Origin: Desulfobacula sp.
GTDB lineage: Bacteria; Desulfobacterota; Desulfobacteria; Desulfobacterales; Desulfobacteraceae
Direction of reading: 5' to 3'
Assembly (NCBI RefSeq): GCF_014237455.1
Contig: NZ_JABZFL010000096.1
Coordinates: 173,829-237,828, forward strand
Length of the DNA stretch: 64,000 nucleotides
The notes under the pieces were generated by a model. That model was not told where the DNA came from. It was given only the letters and a program-made list of their open reading frames with translations, and did not search any database. Both the position numbers and the translations under genes were made by a program. Shown here in pieces: positions 24,117 through 35,121 of the stretch (position 1 is the stretch's first letter; every line of letters starts with the position of its first letter).

Positions 24117-25391
24117 ATGACAACAGATAATTCAGCCCCGGTTAGTGGAAGCTTAATGGTGGTTGGTGGTGGAATCAGCGGCCTTACAACTGCCTTGGAA
24201 GCTGCCGAAGTGGGGTATGAGGTCTTCCTTGTGGAAAAGGAAGCATCCCTTGGCGGAAGAGTATCCCAACTTAAACACTACTTCCCCAAACTTTGCCCGC
24301 CTACTTGCGGACTTGAAATTAATTACAGAAGACTCAAGGACAACAAAAACATTAAAATATTTACCTTGTCAGAGGTACAGAATGTAGCAGGTGCTGCCGG
24401 TGATTATACAGTGACTGTAAAAACATCGCCTCGATATGTAAATGAAAATTGTACTGCCTGCGGCGACTGTGCAGACGTTTGTGATACTGAAATTTCTAAT
24501 GATTTCAACTTTGGCATGGACCGAAGAAAAGCCGCTTACTTACCGCATAACATGGCATTCCCCATGAGATATGTTATGGATCCTGCCATAAGCACAGATG
24601 ACCGTGACAAAGTCAAAGAGGCCTGTAAATATGAGGCCATCGATTTTGACATGGAAGAAAAAACCTTTGATCTTAAAGTAGGAGCCATTGTCTGGAATAC
24701 TGGATGGACTCCCTATGATGCCACAAAAATTGATAATCTCGGATTTGGCAGATACCAGAATATTGTGACCAACATGATGCTTGAAAGAATGGCATCCTCA
24801 AATGGTCCTACGTCCGGTAAAATTGTCCGTCCGTCTGATGATAAAGCGCCTGAAACCATAGCATTTGCACAGTGTGCGGGCTCCAGGGATGAAAATCACC
24901 TGTCCTATTGCTCTTATATCTGCTGCATGGCGTCCTTGAAACATGCGACTTATATCAGAGCACAATACCCCGATGCAAAAATCTATATTTATTATATTGA
25001 TCTTAGAACACCGGGCCTGAAATATGAAAAATTTTATGCAAACCTTAAAAAAGATGAAAATATCTTCTTTGTAAAAGGTAAAGTTGCCGAAGTCAGCGAA
25101 GAGACGGGTTCCGGAAATATCAACCTGGTCGCTGAGGATACCATCACAGGTGAAAAAGTAAGACAGACCGTGGACATGCTCGTACTTGCAACCGGAATGC
25201 AGCCAACATGTGCCATTGACAAACCCAATGCGGATCTGACTTACAACCCTGAAGATTTCATAATAAACGATTTCAAAAAAGGCGGTATGTTTGCAGCCGG
25301 TTGTGCCAACAAGCCTGCTGATGTTGTAACATCTAACCAGAATGCTACAGGTATGGCGCTTAAAGCCATTCAGACCCTTGTAAGGAGGTAG
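24117..25391 (+). CDS. qmoA: Quinone-interacting membrane-bound oxidoreductase subunit A
   Basis: The 424-residue protein is HdrA-like: FAD loop MVVGGGISGLTTALEAAEVG, the CPPTCG segment, the 4Fe-4S motif CTACGDCADVCD, and the cysteine region FAQCAGSRDENHLSYCSYICC. It ends with the NAD(P)/FAD module DMLVLATGMQPT. In sulfate reducers QmoA is a soluble flavin/Fe-S subunit that passes electrons from QmoC and QmoB toward AprB. An ACGGAGGG ribosome site precedes the ATG, and qmoB begins 9 nt after the stop. Confidence 0.97.
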   Translation: MTTDNSAPVSGSLMVVGGGISGLTTALEAAEVGYEVFLVEKEASLGGRVSQLKHYFPKLCPPTCGLEINYRRLKDNKNIKIFTLSEVQNVAGAAGDYTVTVKTSPRYVNENCTACGDCADVCDTEISNDFNFGMDRRKAAYLPHNMAFPMRYVMDPAISTDDRDKVKEACKYEAIDFDMEEKTFDLKVGAIVWNTGWTPYDATKIDNLGFGRYQNIVTNMMLERMASSNGPTSGKIVRPSDDKAPETIAFAQCAGSRDENHLSYCSYICCMASLKHATYIRAQYPDAKIYIYYIDLRTPGLKYEKFYANLKKDENIFFVKGKVAEVSEETGSGNINLVAEDTITGEKVRQTVDMLVLATGMQPTCAIDKPNADLTYNPEDFIINDFKKGGMFAAGCANKPADVVTSNQNATGMALKAIQTLVRR

Positions 25392-25400
25392 AGGAGAATC

Positions 25401-27737
25401 ATGGATAAAAAATACGGAGTATATATCTGCACAGGCTGTGGAATCGGTGATACCCTCGATATGGAAGATTTGGTAGATGTTCCTGATGAAGAGGGCATTA
25501 ATTGTACTACCCACCCGTTTCTGTGCTCCAAGGAAGGTGTAGAGCTAATTCAGAAAGATATTGATGATGAAAAAGTGAACGCCATGGCCATCTGTGCCTG
25601 CTCACGACGTGTTAACTTTGACGTGTTCACTTTTGACGGTTGCATCATTGAAAGAGTCAACTTGAGGGAAGGCGTTGTATGGCCGCACTCAAGAGAAACT
25701 TATCCCAGGCTTGAAGAAGACCAGAAGGATGATGAAGAACATTTTGATCCCATTCAGATGAAGGCTGAAGATTATATCAAAATGGGCATGATCAGGATTC
25801 AAAAAGTCAACCTGCCCGAACCCTATAAAACAGAATCCTTCTCCAAAAAGATTCTTGTTCTGGGTGGCGGTGTAACCGGTATGGCAGCAGCCCTGGATGC
25901 GGCAAAAGTCGGGTATGATGTCACCATTGTTGAAAAAACTGATAAACTGGGTGGTTATGCTGCTAACATGAGAAGCCAGATGCCGGTTGCAGAGCCTTTT
26001 GAAGAATTACGGGCACCGGTTGTCAATGACTTGATTTCTGAAATCGAAAGCTTTTCAAATATTGACGTTAAAACGTCTACTGAAGTCGCCCGTATTGCCG
26101 GACAACCCGGTGAATTTACCGTAACATTTAAAAAACCGGGTGAAAAAATCCCCTTTGACGTTCCCTTTCCGCTGCCTGAAGAAATGCTGGTGGATGAAGA
26201 TGGTAAAGATCTGACCGTAGAAGATGCCCATGCCAAATATCTTGAATTCAATAAAGGCCGTGAAGATATCCTTCAGCTTGACCCTGACGGAGAGCTCTAT
26301 GGGGCAGTTGTTCTGGCTGCCGGTTGGCGTCCTGCTGTTCTTGAAGGTGAAGAATATGCACACCTGGGTGTCGATCTTCCAGACGTTGTTACCAATGATG
26401 AGTTTGAAAAAATTGCTGCCAAAGGCAAAATTGTCAGACCTTCCGACGGCAAGGAGGCCAAAAGCGTTGTATTTATCCAGTCTCCGGGCAAAGATGAAGA
26501 TGATGCTGATTTTGAATACTGTGGCTCCGTTACCAGCATGGTGGCCTTGAAACAGGCCAAATATGTCAGGGGAGATTATTCAGATGGTAAAGCGTATATC
26601 CTTTACCAGCATATGAGAACCCCCGGACTTCAGGAATATTTTTACAAAAGTATGCAGCAGGATGACGGCATCTTTATGACCAAAGGTGCTGTAACAGAAG
26701 TTGCCCAGCAGGGTAATGGTCTTGCAGTCACTGCCACCAATACACTTTTGGGTGAAAATCTTGCCATTAAAGCCGACATGGTTGTTGTGGCCGGTGGTAT
26801 GGTTCCCGTCACTGCGGATGATCCTGTTATCAATCTTGCATACAGGCAGGGTCCGGGATTCAGAGATAACGATATTTTTGGCCAGTATGCAGATTCCAAC
26901 TATATCTGCTTTCCCTATGAAACCCAGAGAACCGGTATTTATGCTGCCGGTGCCGTAAGAAGGGCCATGACCATTGAAGAATCCATGGAAGATGCGACAG
27001 GGGCAGCTCTCAAAGCCATCCAGTGTATCGAAAGTGCTAACCGCGGAATGGCTGTTCATCCAAGATCAGGAGATATGACCTATCCGGAATTCTTTTTCCA
27101 GAGATGTACCCAGTGTAAACGCTGTACAGTTGAATGTCCCTTTGGTGCCCTTGACGATGATGAAAAAGGGACTCCAATGGCGAATCCGACCCGATGCAGA
27201 AGATGCGGAACCTGTATGGGTGCCTGCCCTGAGAGAATTATCTCTTTTGCTGATTACACGATTGATTCTATCGGTTCCCAGGTTAAAGCCATTGGGGTTC
27301 CGTCGGAAGACGATTATGATGAACCTCCATTGAGATTCCTTGCATTCATCTGCGAAAATGATGCATTCCCGGCCCTTGACATGGTGGGCATGAACAAAAT
27401 GGATTACTCTCCGAATGTCCGGTTTATTCCGGTAAGGTGCCTGGGTTCATTTAATGTTATCTGGATCAAAGATGCGCTTGCCCAGGGTATGGACGGTGTT
27501 ATTCTCATTGGCTGTAAACATGGTGATGATTACCAGTGTCACTTTATGAAAGGTTCCGAGCTGGCCGAAACACGTGTGAAAAAAATCGGTGATGCTCTTT
27601 CAAGCCTTGCACTTGAAGAAGAACGTGTTGCCTTTGTTGAAGTTGCCATTGATGAATATGACAAACTTCCTGAAATAATCAATACCTTTGTTGAAGAAGT
27701 TGAAGACCTTGGTCCGAACCCATTCAAAGGATTCTAA
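25401..27737 (+). CDS. qmoB: Quinone-interacting membrane-bound oxidoreductase subunit B
   Basis: The 778-residue protein fuses a short N-terminal Cys segment (CTGCGIGDTLDMEDLV) with an HdrA-like flavoprotein (VLGGGVTGMAAALDAAKVG). A two-cluster ferredoxin region follows (CTQCKRCTVECPFGAL, CRRCGTCMGACPERI), then a C-terminal MvhD/FlpD-type domain (FICENDAFPALD, VRCLGSFNVIWIKDALAQG, GCKHGDDYQCHF). The architecture is diagnostic of QmoB. It relays electrons within the Qmo complex and may allow confurcation with a second donor. It is co-transcribed between qmoA and qmoC. Confidence 0.97.
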   Translation: MDKKYGVYICTGCGIGDTLDMEDLVDVPDEEGINCTTHPFLCSKEGVELIQKDIDDEKVNAMAICACSRRVNFDVFTFDGCIIERVNLREGVVWPHSRETYPRLEEDQKDDEEHFDPIQMKAEDYIKMGMIRIQKVNLPEPYKTESFSKKILVLGGGVTGMAAALDAAKVGYDVTIVEKTDKLGGYAANMRSQMPVAEPFEELRAPVVNDLISEIESFSNIDVKTSTEVARIAGQPGEFTVTFKKPGEKIPFDVPFPLPEEMLVDEDGKDLTVEDAHAKYLEFNKGREDILQLDPDGELYGAVVLAAGWRPAVLEGEEYAHLGVDLPDVVTNDEFEKIAAKGKIVRPSDGKEAKSVVFIQSPGKDEDDADFEYCGSVTSMVALKQAKYVRGDYSDGKAYILYQHMRTPGLQEYFYKSMQQDDGIFMTKGAVTEVAQQGNGLAVTATNTLLGENLAIKADMVVVAGGMVPVTADDPVINLAYRQGPGFRDNDIFGQYADSNYICFPYETQRTGIYAAGAVRRAMTIEESMEDATGAALKAIQCIESANRGMAVHPRSGDMTYPEFFFQRCTQCKRCTVECPFGALDDDEKGTPMANPTRCRRCGTCMGACPERIISFADYTIDSIGSQVKAIGVPSEDDYDEPPLRFLAFICENDAFPALDMVGMNKMDYSPNVRFIPVRCLGSFNVIWIKDALAQGMDGVILIGCKHGDDYQCHFMKGSELAETRVKKIGDALSSLALEEERVAFVEVAIDEYDKLPEIINTFVEEVEDLGPNPFKGF

Positions 27738-27776
27738 TCAAAACTATTTAAACAATAGTTTAGGAGGTATATAAGT

Positions 27777-28964
27777 ATGACTGAAAAATATCTTGCTCAA
27801 CCGGATCTTGACTTTATTGCTCAAGTAAGAGGTCTGGGTGGTGAAACACTTAAAAAATGTTATCAGTGTGCCACTTGTTCGGTTGCATGCCCTATTGCTC
27901 CTGAAGACAGTCCTTTCCCGAGAAAAGAAATGATTGCCGCTTCCTGGGGTCTTAAAGACAAGCTGATCTGCAGTGGTGATATCTGGCTGTGCCATGAGTG
28001 CGGCGACTGTTCTGACCTCTGCCCGAGAGGCGCAGCACCAGGGGATGTCCTTTCTGCTATCAGATTTGTGGCCATTACCGAATATGCCAGACCCAAAGCA
28101 TTGGCAAATGCAGTCAATGACCCGAAAAAGTTGCCTTTCCTTCTTGGAATCCCCGCCATCTGGTTTGCTATCTTTGCGTTTATTACAATGAATGCGGGTG
28201 AAACCATGACCAAAATTTTTGAATTCATCCCGTTCTTTGACTGGGCACATGTCCATGAAGGAGGACATGTGATTGCCCAGGCTAATTTTTTCTCAACCTG
28301 GTTTGTGGATTTGACTTTTGTGCCCATTTTCACTGCAGCAGTCATTATTTTTGTCCTCAATCTTAAAAACTTTTTAAATGACATTCATGAGAATGCGGTT
28401 CTTGAAGGAAAGACAGACAAAACATCCCTGGATTTTAAAGCAATGCTCCAGGCGCTTATAAAAGTGATTCCGACCATTCTCAAACATGATAAGTTCAATG
28501 AGTGTGAAAGCAATAAGGACAGGTCCACCCCGCATATGATGGTGCTATTCTCATTTATCGGACTTTTTATTGTAACTGCAATTTTCTTTTTGGTTCTCTA
28601 TTTGTTCCAGACACCCGGTCCCTATTCCCAGCTTAATCCTGTGAAATGGCTGGCCAATATTTCCGGTGTTGCTCTGGTTATCGGCAGTGGGATGATGATT
28701 AAAAACAGGCTGGATAAAAAAGATGACCAGATTACATTATATAAAGACTGGTTTATCCTTGTTCTTGTTTTTTCTCTTGGTGCAACAGGCTTACTCACTG
28801 AAATGGCCCGTCTTGCCCATATGGCCTATGTTTCTTATTTCTTTTACTATCTGCATCTGATTGCCATTTTCAACCTGTTTGCATTCCTGCCATTCTCAAA
28901 AATGGCACATTTTGTTTACAGGACTGCGGCTATGACCTACGCGGAATACAGTAACAGAACATAG
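27777..28964 (+). CDS. qmoC: Quinone-interacting membrane-bound oxidoreductase subunit C
   Basis: The 395-residue protein fuses an HdrC-like ferredoxin domain (CYQCATCSVACPI, CHECGDCSDLCPRGA) to an HdrE/NarI-type cytochrome b membrane domain with about six helices and His residues suited to heme b (HVHEGGHVIA, LAHMAYVSYFFYYLHLIAI). It takes electrons from menaquinol and feeds the other Qmo subunits. GGAGG precedes the ATG. A strong terminator follows the stop. Confidence 0.97.
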   Translation: MTEKYLAQPDLDFIAQVRGLGGETLKKCYQCATCSVACPIAPEDSPFPRKEMIAASWGLKDKLICSGDIWLCHECGDCSDLCPRGAAPGDVLSAIRFVAITEYARPKALANAVNDPKKLPFLLGIPAIWFAIFAFITMNAGETMTKIFEFIPFFDWAHVHEGGHVIAQANFFSTWFVDLTFVPIFTAAVIIFVLNLKNFLNDIHENAVLEGKTDKTSLDFKAMLQALIKVIPTILKHDKFNECESNKDRSTPHMMVLFSFIGLFIVTAIFFLVLYLFQTPGPYSQLNPVKWLANISGVALVIGSGMMIKNRLDKKDDQITLYKDWFILVLVFSLGATGLLTEMARLAHMAYVSYFFYYLHLIAIFNLFAFLPFSKMAHFVYRTAAMTYAEYSNRT

Positions 28965-28986
28965 CTGAAGAGTATAAAATTTAAAC

Positions 28987-29026
28987 AAAGAGGGGAGATG
29001 GTTTTTTATCATCTCCCCTCTTTTTT
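28987..29026 (+). terminator. Intrinsic terminator after qmoABC
   Basis: AAAGAGGGGAGATG (28987-29000) and CATCTCCCCTCTTT (29010-29023) form a perfect 14-bp stem, continued by T residues to 29026. It ends the qmo transcript. Confidence 0.92.
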
Positions 29027-29165
29027 CCTTGCATTTTTTAAAATGAAGTAATAACCATTATTACGATCACCCAAAATATATAAGAGCTGCTCTGCTTAAA
29101 GGTGTTTTCCAGAGCAAATTTTTCATAAGTATTTTGTCTTAATACTAAGTCAAGGAGGAAAAATT

Positions 29166-29366
29166 TTGGTGGAAGGAACAATCAAATGGTTTAATTCAAA
29201 AAAGGGTTTTGGTTTTATTGAGCAAGAAACCGGCGATGATGTGTTTGTTCATTTTTCAGCCATTGAAATGTCAGGTTTCAAAACACTTTCAGAAGGAGAA
29301 CGTGTACAATTTGAAGTAGAAGAGAACGACAAAGGACTCTCGGCCAGAAAAGTTATAAAAGTTTAA
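29166..29366 (+). CDS. csp: Cold-shock domain protein
   Basis: The 66-residue protein is one CSD with both RNA-binding motifs, KGFGFIEQ and VFVHFSAI, starting [13 protein letters not shown]. It binds single-stranded RNA or DNA and acts as an RNA chaperone. AAGGAGG (29152-29158) is 7 nt before a TTG at 29166 and 10 nt before a GTG at 29169, so either may start translation. The 201-nt gap upstream holds the qmoC terminator and AT-rich sequence. A terminator follows. Confidence 0.95.
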   Translation: MVEGTIKWFNSKKGFGFIEQETGDDVFVHFSAIEMSGFKTLSEGERVQFEVEENDKGLSARKVIKV

Positions 29367-29378
29367 ACATACCTCACC

Positions 29379-29414
29379 ACCAAGGCAGTAATTAATTTCT
29401 GCCTTGGTTTTTTA
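29379..29414. terminator. Terminator between csp and cobO (convergent)
   Basis: ACCAAGGCAG (29379-29388) pairs perfectly with CTGCCTTGGT (29399-29408) and is followed by TTTTTT. It serves csp. In the minus direction it has no long T tract, but it lies just past the cobO stop. Confidence 0.85.
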
Positions 29415-29933
29415 ATTCTCAAACCCTTTTCTTGCCAATATCCCCAACGATTTATAATAGTGTTTTATTTCCTTCATCTCGGTCACCAGGTCTGCGTAAT
29501 TTATTAAATTCTGTGTTGCTTTTCGACCGGTTAATATAAGTTCAATATTTTCCGGCTTTGACTGCATCAAATCAATCACCTGTGACTCTGAAATCAGACC
29601 AAACCATATGGCAACACAAATTTCATCCATGACCACTATATCATAAAGGCCCTTTTTCATAATGGTTCCGAATTCTTTAAGACCCTTATGAGCCTGATCA
29701 ATATGTTTGGGGGTAACATCTTCTTTTCTGAAACATCCCGGATCGCCAAATTGTTTGATGGTGATATTGGGAATTAAGTCTAAGCTTGACAGTTCTCCAT
29801 AATGCTGTCCTTTCATGAATTGACCGATATATACTGAAAAGCCATGGCCGGATGCGCGTAATGCAAGGCCGAGAGCAGCAGTTGTTTTGCCTTTTCCGTC
29901 TCCGGTGTATATGTGAATATATCCTTTTTTCAT
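29412..29933 (-). CDS. cobO: Cob(I)alamin adenosyltransferase (CobO/BtuR type)
   Basis: The 173-residue protein has the P-loop GDGKGKTTAALGLALRASG, FMKGQHYGE, VVMDEI (Walker B-like) and LILTGRKA, typical of CobA/CobO/BtuR. It transfers the adenosyl group of ATP to the cobalt of cob(I)alamin or cobyrinate, making the B12 coenzyme form. Sulfate reducers use B12 in methyl-transfer and mutase reactions. It stands alone, convergent to csp. Confidence 0.95.
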   Translation of the reverse strand: MKKGYIHIYTGDGKGKTTAALGLALRASGHGFSVYIGQFMKGQHYGELSSLDLIPNITIKQFGDPGCFRKEDVTPKHIDQAHKGLKEFGTIMKKGLYDIVVMDEICVAIWFGLISESQVIDLMQSKPENIELILTGRKATQNLINYADLVTEMKEIKHYYKSLGILARKGFEN

Positions 29934-30035
29934 AAATAATAATCCAGTATTATTAAACTTATTTTATAAAAACTAAACAAACTATTGCATATTATAAAAA
30001 TTAATATAATATAAAATTTTCATAAATGTAACTAA

Positions 30036-31145
<1,110 letters not shown>

Positions 31146-31164
31146 CCGTATCTATTCTAAAATA

Positions 31165-31210
31165 TACAAAAAAGGGTATTTTAGCTTTCACTAAAATACC
31201 CTTTTTTGTA
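31165..31210. terminator. Bidirectional terminator between leuB and the tRNA pair
   Basis: A perfect 20-bp inverted repeat (31165-31184 and 31191-31210) with a 6-nt loop contains GGGTATTTTAG/CTAAAATACCC flanked by A and T tracts. It can end leuB transcription and, on the other strand, the tRNA-Val/tRNA-Asp transcript. Confidence 0.93.
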
Positions 31211-31214
31211 TTTG

Positions 31215-31292
31215 TGGCGGGAGTGACGAGACTCGAACTCGCGACCTCTTGCGTGACAGGCAAGCGTTCTAACCAAACTGAACTACACCCCC
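31215..31292 (-). tRNA. tRNA-Asp (GTC)
   Basis: The minus strand folds as a cloverleaf: acceptor GGGGGTG with CACTCCC (one G-U), anticodon stem CTTGC/GCAAG around loop CTGTCAC (anticodon GTC), T arm GCGAG-TTCGAGT-CTCGT, discriminator G and an encoded CCA. It is 16 nt downstream of tRNA-Val in the same transcript. Confidence 0.97.
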
Positions 31293-31308
31293 AACAATCT
31301 TACTTTTC

Positions 31309-31384
31309 TGGTGGGCGATGCAGGGCTTGAACCTGCGACTTCAACCTTGTAAGGGTTGCACTCTCCCAACTGAGTTAATCGCCC
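31309..31384 (-). tRNA. tRNA-Val (TAC)
   Basis: The minus strand has acceptor GGGCGAT/ATCGCCC, anticodon stem CAACC/GGTTG with loop CTTACAA (anticodon TAC), T arm GCAGG-TTCAAGC-CCTGC, discriminator A and an encoded CCA. Confidence 0.97.
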
Positions 31385-31398
31385 GAAAAACAAAAGGA

Positions 31399-31427
31399 CT
31401 TATATCAATAATATAAAATTGTGTCAA
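31399..31427 (-). promoter_or_regulatory. Promoter of the tRNA-Val/tRNA-Asp transcript
   Basis: The minus strand carries TTGACA (31422-31427), a 17-nt spacer and TATAAG (31399-31404), with the tRNA-Val 5' end 15 nt downstream of the -10 box. This is a near-consensus sigma-70 promoter. The rest of the gap to rho (31428-31656) shows no clear feature. Confidence 0.85.
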
Positions 31428-31656
31428 GCAAAAACTACCACAAAAGCATGGTTGTTGTTGCTATTTTTTATGGGTCAAAATTATTTGCTGTGGCCTTGCT
31501 TGCAAGCTCATATTAAAAATGCTATAGATTAATTATGATTAAGCAGTCATTCGATTTTTCACCAAAAAAATTTGAATCATAGCTTTTTAAATTATCAATG
31601 ACGATCAATCACTTATTCTTTATTTTATTCGTCATGAATTTCGACCAAGGAGTCAG

Positions 31657-32727
31657 ATGATGGAACCTGTACAAGGATATCTTGAGATTATGGATAAGGG
31701 GTTTGGATTTTTGAGGAATATAGAAGAAAACTTCCAACCCAGACCTGAAAATACATATGTCCCAAATAGTTTGATACGAAAATTAAATTTAAAGGAAGGT
31801 GGGTTTATTGAGGGTTTTGGGGAACAAAAAGGTCCAAGCAACCCGAATCTCGCTTTAATCCGGGTTGAGACGATTAACAAACTCCCCTTTGATGAATTTA
31901 TCAACACGCCACTATTGCAAGACCAGGTTAGCATTAACCCTTTTGAACGCTATTATCTTACTCAGGATAAAGATGATAACATGGGAAAAACTCTGGATAT
32001 GATCACTCCCCTTGGTATGGGCCAGAGAGGGTTGATTATTGCGCCGCCCAAATCCGGTAAAACAACCATACTGCGACATATGGCAAACTCTGTGGTGATG
32101 AACCATCCGGATGCAAAAGTTTTTGTTCTTCTGGTTGATGAAAGACCGGAAGAAGTGACTGATTTTCAAAGGGGATTAAAAGATGCACATGTCCTATACT
32201 CCTCAGCAGACCAGCAGATTGGCCAGCATATGAGAATGACCCGCCTTGCCATGCATACTGCTATCCGGTGTGCTGAAATCGGCCAGAATTCGGTCGTATT
32301 CATTGACTCTTTAACCCGAATGACGAGAGCCTTTAATGCACTTACAGACAGTCACGGCAAAACCCTGACCGGAGGGCTCGGTGCTAATGCCATGGAGTTT
32401 CCCAGAAAAATTTTCGGCGCTGCAAGAAAGCTTGAAAATGGCGGTTCCTTAACCATTATTGCCACCATTCTTGTTAATACAGGCAGCCGAATGGATGACA
32501 TTATCTATCAGGAATTTAAGGGAACGGGAAATATGGACCTGTTTCTTTCCCAAGAATGTGCAGAGAACCGGATCTGGCCGGCCATTAATATCAACAAATC
32601 CGGCACACGAAAAGAAGACCTGTTAATGGATAAGGATGAACATGAAAAAATGGTTGAAATTCGAAGAGCCCTCGCCACAAAGGACAAAAAAGATGCTATG
32701 ACGCAATTTTTATCATATCTTGAATAA
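31657..32727 (+). CDS. rho: Transcription termination factor Rho (short form)
   Basis: The 356-residue protein starts inside the RNA-binding OB fold ([35 protein letters not shown]) and has Walker [17 protein letters not shown], Walker [17 protein letters not shown]-loop [23 protein letters not shown] and the R-loop region. The N-terminal helix bundle of typical ~420-residue Rho is missing; MMEP follows AAGGAG, so either ATG (31657 or 31660) is a real start. It is an ATP-driven RNA helicase that stops untranslated transcription. Confidence 0.96.
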   Translation: MMEPVQGYLEIMDKGFGFLRNIEENFQPRPENTYVPNSLIRKLNLKEGGFIEGFGEQKGPSNPNLALIRVETINKLPFDEFINTPLLQDQVSINPFERYYLTQDKDDNMGKTLDMITPLGMGQRGLIIAPPKSGKTTILRHMANSVVMNHPDAKVFVLLVDERPEEVTDFQRGLKDAHVLYSSADQQIGQHMRMTRLAMHTAIRCAEIGQNSVVFIDSLTRMTRAFNALTDSHGKTLTGGLGANAMEFPRKIFGAARKLENGGSLTIIATILVNTGSRMDDIIYQEFKGTGNMDLFLSQECAENRIWPAININKSGTRKEDLLMDKDEHEKMVEIRRALATKDKKDAMTQFLSYLE

Positions 32728-32748
32728 ACTCATATCATAACATATCCG

Positions 32749-35097
32749 TCACAACAGGGCATTTTCAAGCACCTGGGACATATCCTCAGCATAAACGATT
32801 TCCATTTGCTTTTGAATGGATTTGGGGATCTCTTTAATATCTCTTTTGTTCTCAGTAGAAACAATTACTTTTTTAATACCATTGGCATGGGCAGCCAACA
32901 ATTTTTCCTTTAATCCTCCGACAGGCAGCACCCTTCCCCGCAATGTAATTTCGCCTGTCATAGCAATCTTTCTTGAGACCGGTTTTCCGGTCAAGATGGA
33001 AACAACTGCTGTACACATGGATATGCCTGCTGAAGGACCATCTTTTGGAATTGCACCTTCTGGAACATGAATATGGATATCAAGATTTTTATAGAAATTT
33101 TCTTTTATATTCAATTCTTTGCTGCGGGACCTGACATAACTGACGGCTGCCTGGGAAGACTCTTTCATGACTTCTCCAAGTTTTCCGGTTACCAGCACAT
33201 TTCCCTTGCCCGGCATGGTGACCACCTCTATGGTGAGCAGTTCACCCCCGGCCTGGGTCCATGCAAGGCCTGTGACAATCCCGGTCCGGTCTTCTTTTTC
33301 CAGGACACTATCTCTAAAGAAGGGTTGCCCAAGATATTTTAAAACCATGGTTGTTGAAATTCTATGCAGCTTCCTATTATTGGTTTGAACGATCTCTTTA
33401 GCTATTTTTCTTAATACAGAAGAAATCTCCCGTTCCAGGTTTCTTACCCCTGCCTCTTTTGTGTATTGTTTTATAATGACATGGATGGCATTTTTTGAAA
33501 AAACCGCATCAGTCTTTGAAAGACCATTTCCCTTCAATTGTTTTGGTATCAGATACCCTGTGGCAATTTTCTCTTTTTCATACTCTGTATAACCCGGTAT
33601 CTGAATGACTTCCATCCTGTCTCTTAATGGTGCCGGGATATCATACAAGGTATTGGCTGTAGTGATAAAAAGGACTTGGGACAGATCATAATCCACTTCA
33701 AGATAATGATCATTAAAATTTTTATTCTGCTCCGGATCCAGTGCCTCAAGTAAAGCCGATGATGGATCACCCCTGAAATCAGCGGTCATTTTATCAATTT
33801 CATCCAGGCAGAAAACAGGATTATTATACCCTGTTTTTTTCAAAGTTTGAATAATCTTGCCCGGCATGGCCCCGACATAGGTTCTTCTATGACCTCTGAT
33901 TTCCGCTTCATCCCTGACACCACCAAGAGAAATTCTGGCAAAGGCTCTTCCAGTCGCCGTCGCAACCGATCTTGCCAAGGATGTTTTCCCGACACCTGGT
34001 GGTCCCACCAGACAAAGGATTGGTCCTTTAATTTTTTTAACAAGGATTTGTACGGCCAAATACTCAAGAATCCTTTCTTTGGGTTTTTCAAGCCCATAAT
34101 GATCCTGTTCTAATATTTGTTCAGCCTTTTTAAGATCATTCCTTGAGCGGTTCTTTCTAAACCATGGCAAAGAAATCAGCCAGTCAATGTAGTTTCTGAC
34201 CACAGTGGCTTCCGATGACATGGGAGGCATCATCTTCAGCTTTGCAAATTCTCTTCTCACAACGGAAGCTGCTTCTTTGGACATTCTTTTTTTCTTTATC
34301 CGATTTTCAAGATCCTGGAATTCTGCTGCGCCGCCATCTTCTCCCATTTCTTTTTTGATGGCGCGCATCTGCTCATTCAAATAGTGCTTTTTCTGAAGCT
34401 TTTCCATTTGCTCCTTTACCCTTCCCTTTATTTTCTGGGACATGGTAAAGACTTCTGTTTCCTTTTGAATCAGTTTTAACAATAAAAAAAATCTGTCTTC
34501 TATATTTCCACATTCAAGCAATTTTTGTTTATCAGACACTTTAAATGGCATCTGAGTTGCAATGGTATCGGCATATCTGGACTCATGAGCGGAAAGGGTA
34601 TCAAGATTTTTAAAAAAACTCTTTGATACCGCACCGGAAAGTTTGGCATAATGTTCAACCGCTTCAGTGACTGTTCTGATGGCAGCTTCTCTTGCCTTTT
34701 CAGGCAGGGGGTCTTCCTGAACCTGTATATAATCAACACAGAGGTAACCCTTCTCATCAACTAATTTGACAATTTTTCCTCTTTCGCACCCTTCAACCAG
34801 TGCTTTAACGGTTCCATCAGGCAATCTGAGAAGCTGGGTGATCTTAGCTTCTGTGCCCACCTGAAAAATATCGTTGATAGTGGGTTTTAAAACTTCAGGG
34901 TCTTTTTGAGTGGTCAGAAAAATCTTCTTATCTGCTGCCATGGCTTCAGATAAAGCCTTAATGGATTTATCTCTTCCGACAAAGACAGATGTGGTAATGG
35001 ATGGGAACAACACCATATCCCTTAAAGGCACCAGTGGAAGCTGTTTTGTTAAATTCTGCGAACCATCCTGATGAAAAAAATTAGGAATTTTGATCAT
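32749..35097 (-). CDS. lon: ATP-dependent protease Lon
   Basis: The 782-residue protease has an N-terminal substrate-binding domain (LPLVPLRDMVLFPSI), AAA+ module with GPPGVGKTSLARSVA and VFCLDEIDKM, and the C-terminal Ser-Lys protease with PKDGPSAGISM (catalytic Ser) and TGEITLRGRVLPVGGLKEKLLAA (catalytic Lys). It degrades misfolded and regulatory proteins in the cytoplasm. It is the last gene of tig-clpP-clpX-lon, 24 nt after clpX, and faces rho across a 21-nt gap. Confidence 0.98.
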   Translation of the reverse strand: MIKIPNFFHQDGSQNLTKQLPLVPLRDMVLFPSITTSVFVGRDKSIKALSEAMAADKKIFLTTQKDPEVLKPTINDIFQVGTEAKITQLLRLPDGTVKALVEGCERGKIVKLVDEKGYLCVDYIQVQEDPLPEKAREAAIRTVTEAVEHYAKLSGAVSKSFFKNLDTLSAHESRYADTIATQMPFKVSDKQKLLECGNIEDRFFLLLKLIQKETEVFTMSQKIKGRVKEQMEKLQKKHYLNEQMRAIKKEMGEDGGAAEFQDLENRIKKKRMSKEAASVVRREFAKLKMMPPMSSEATVVRNYIDWLISLPWFRKNRSRNDLKKAEQILEQDHYGLEKPKERILEYLAVQILVKKIKGPILCLVGPPGVGKTSLARSVATATGRAFARISLGGVRDEAEIRGHRRTYVGAMPGKIIQTLKKTGYNNPVFCLDEIDKMTADFRGDPSSALLEALDPEQNKNFNDHYLEVDYDLSQVLFITTANTLYDIPAPLRDRMEVIQIPGYTEYEKEKIATGYLIPKQLKGNGLSKTDAVFSKNAIHVIIKQYTKEAGVRNLEREISSVLRKIAKEIVQTNNRKLHRISTTMVLKYLGQPFFRDSVLEKEDRTGIVTGLAWTQAGGELLTIEVVTMPGKGNVLVTGKLGEVMKESSQAAVSYVRSRSKELNIKENFYKNLDIHIHVPEGAIPKDGPSAGISMCTAVVSILTGKPVSRKIAMTGEITLRGRVLPVGGLKEKLLAAHANGIKKVIVSTENKRDIKEIPKSIQKQMEIVYAEDMSQVLENALL

Positions 35098-35121
35098 TGA
35101 ATTTTAGAACTCTCTTTATTT

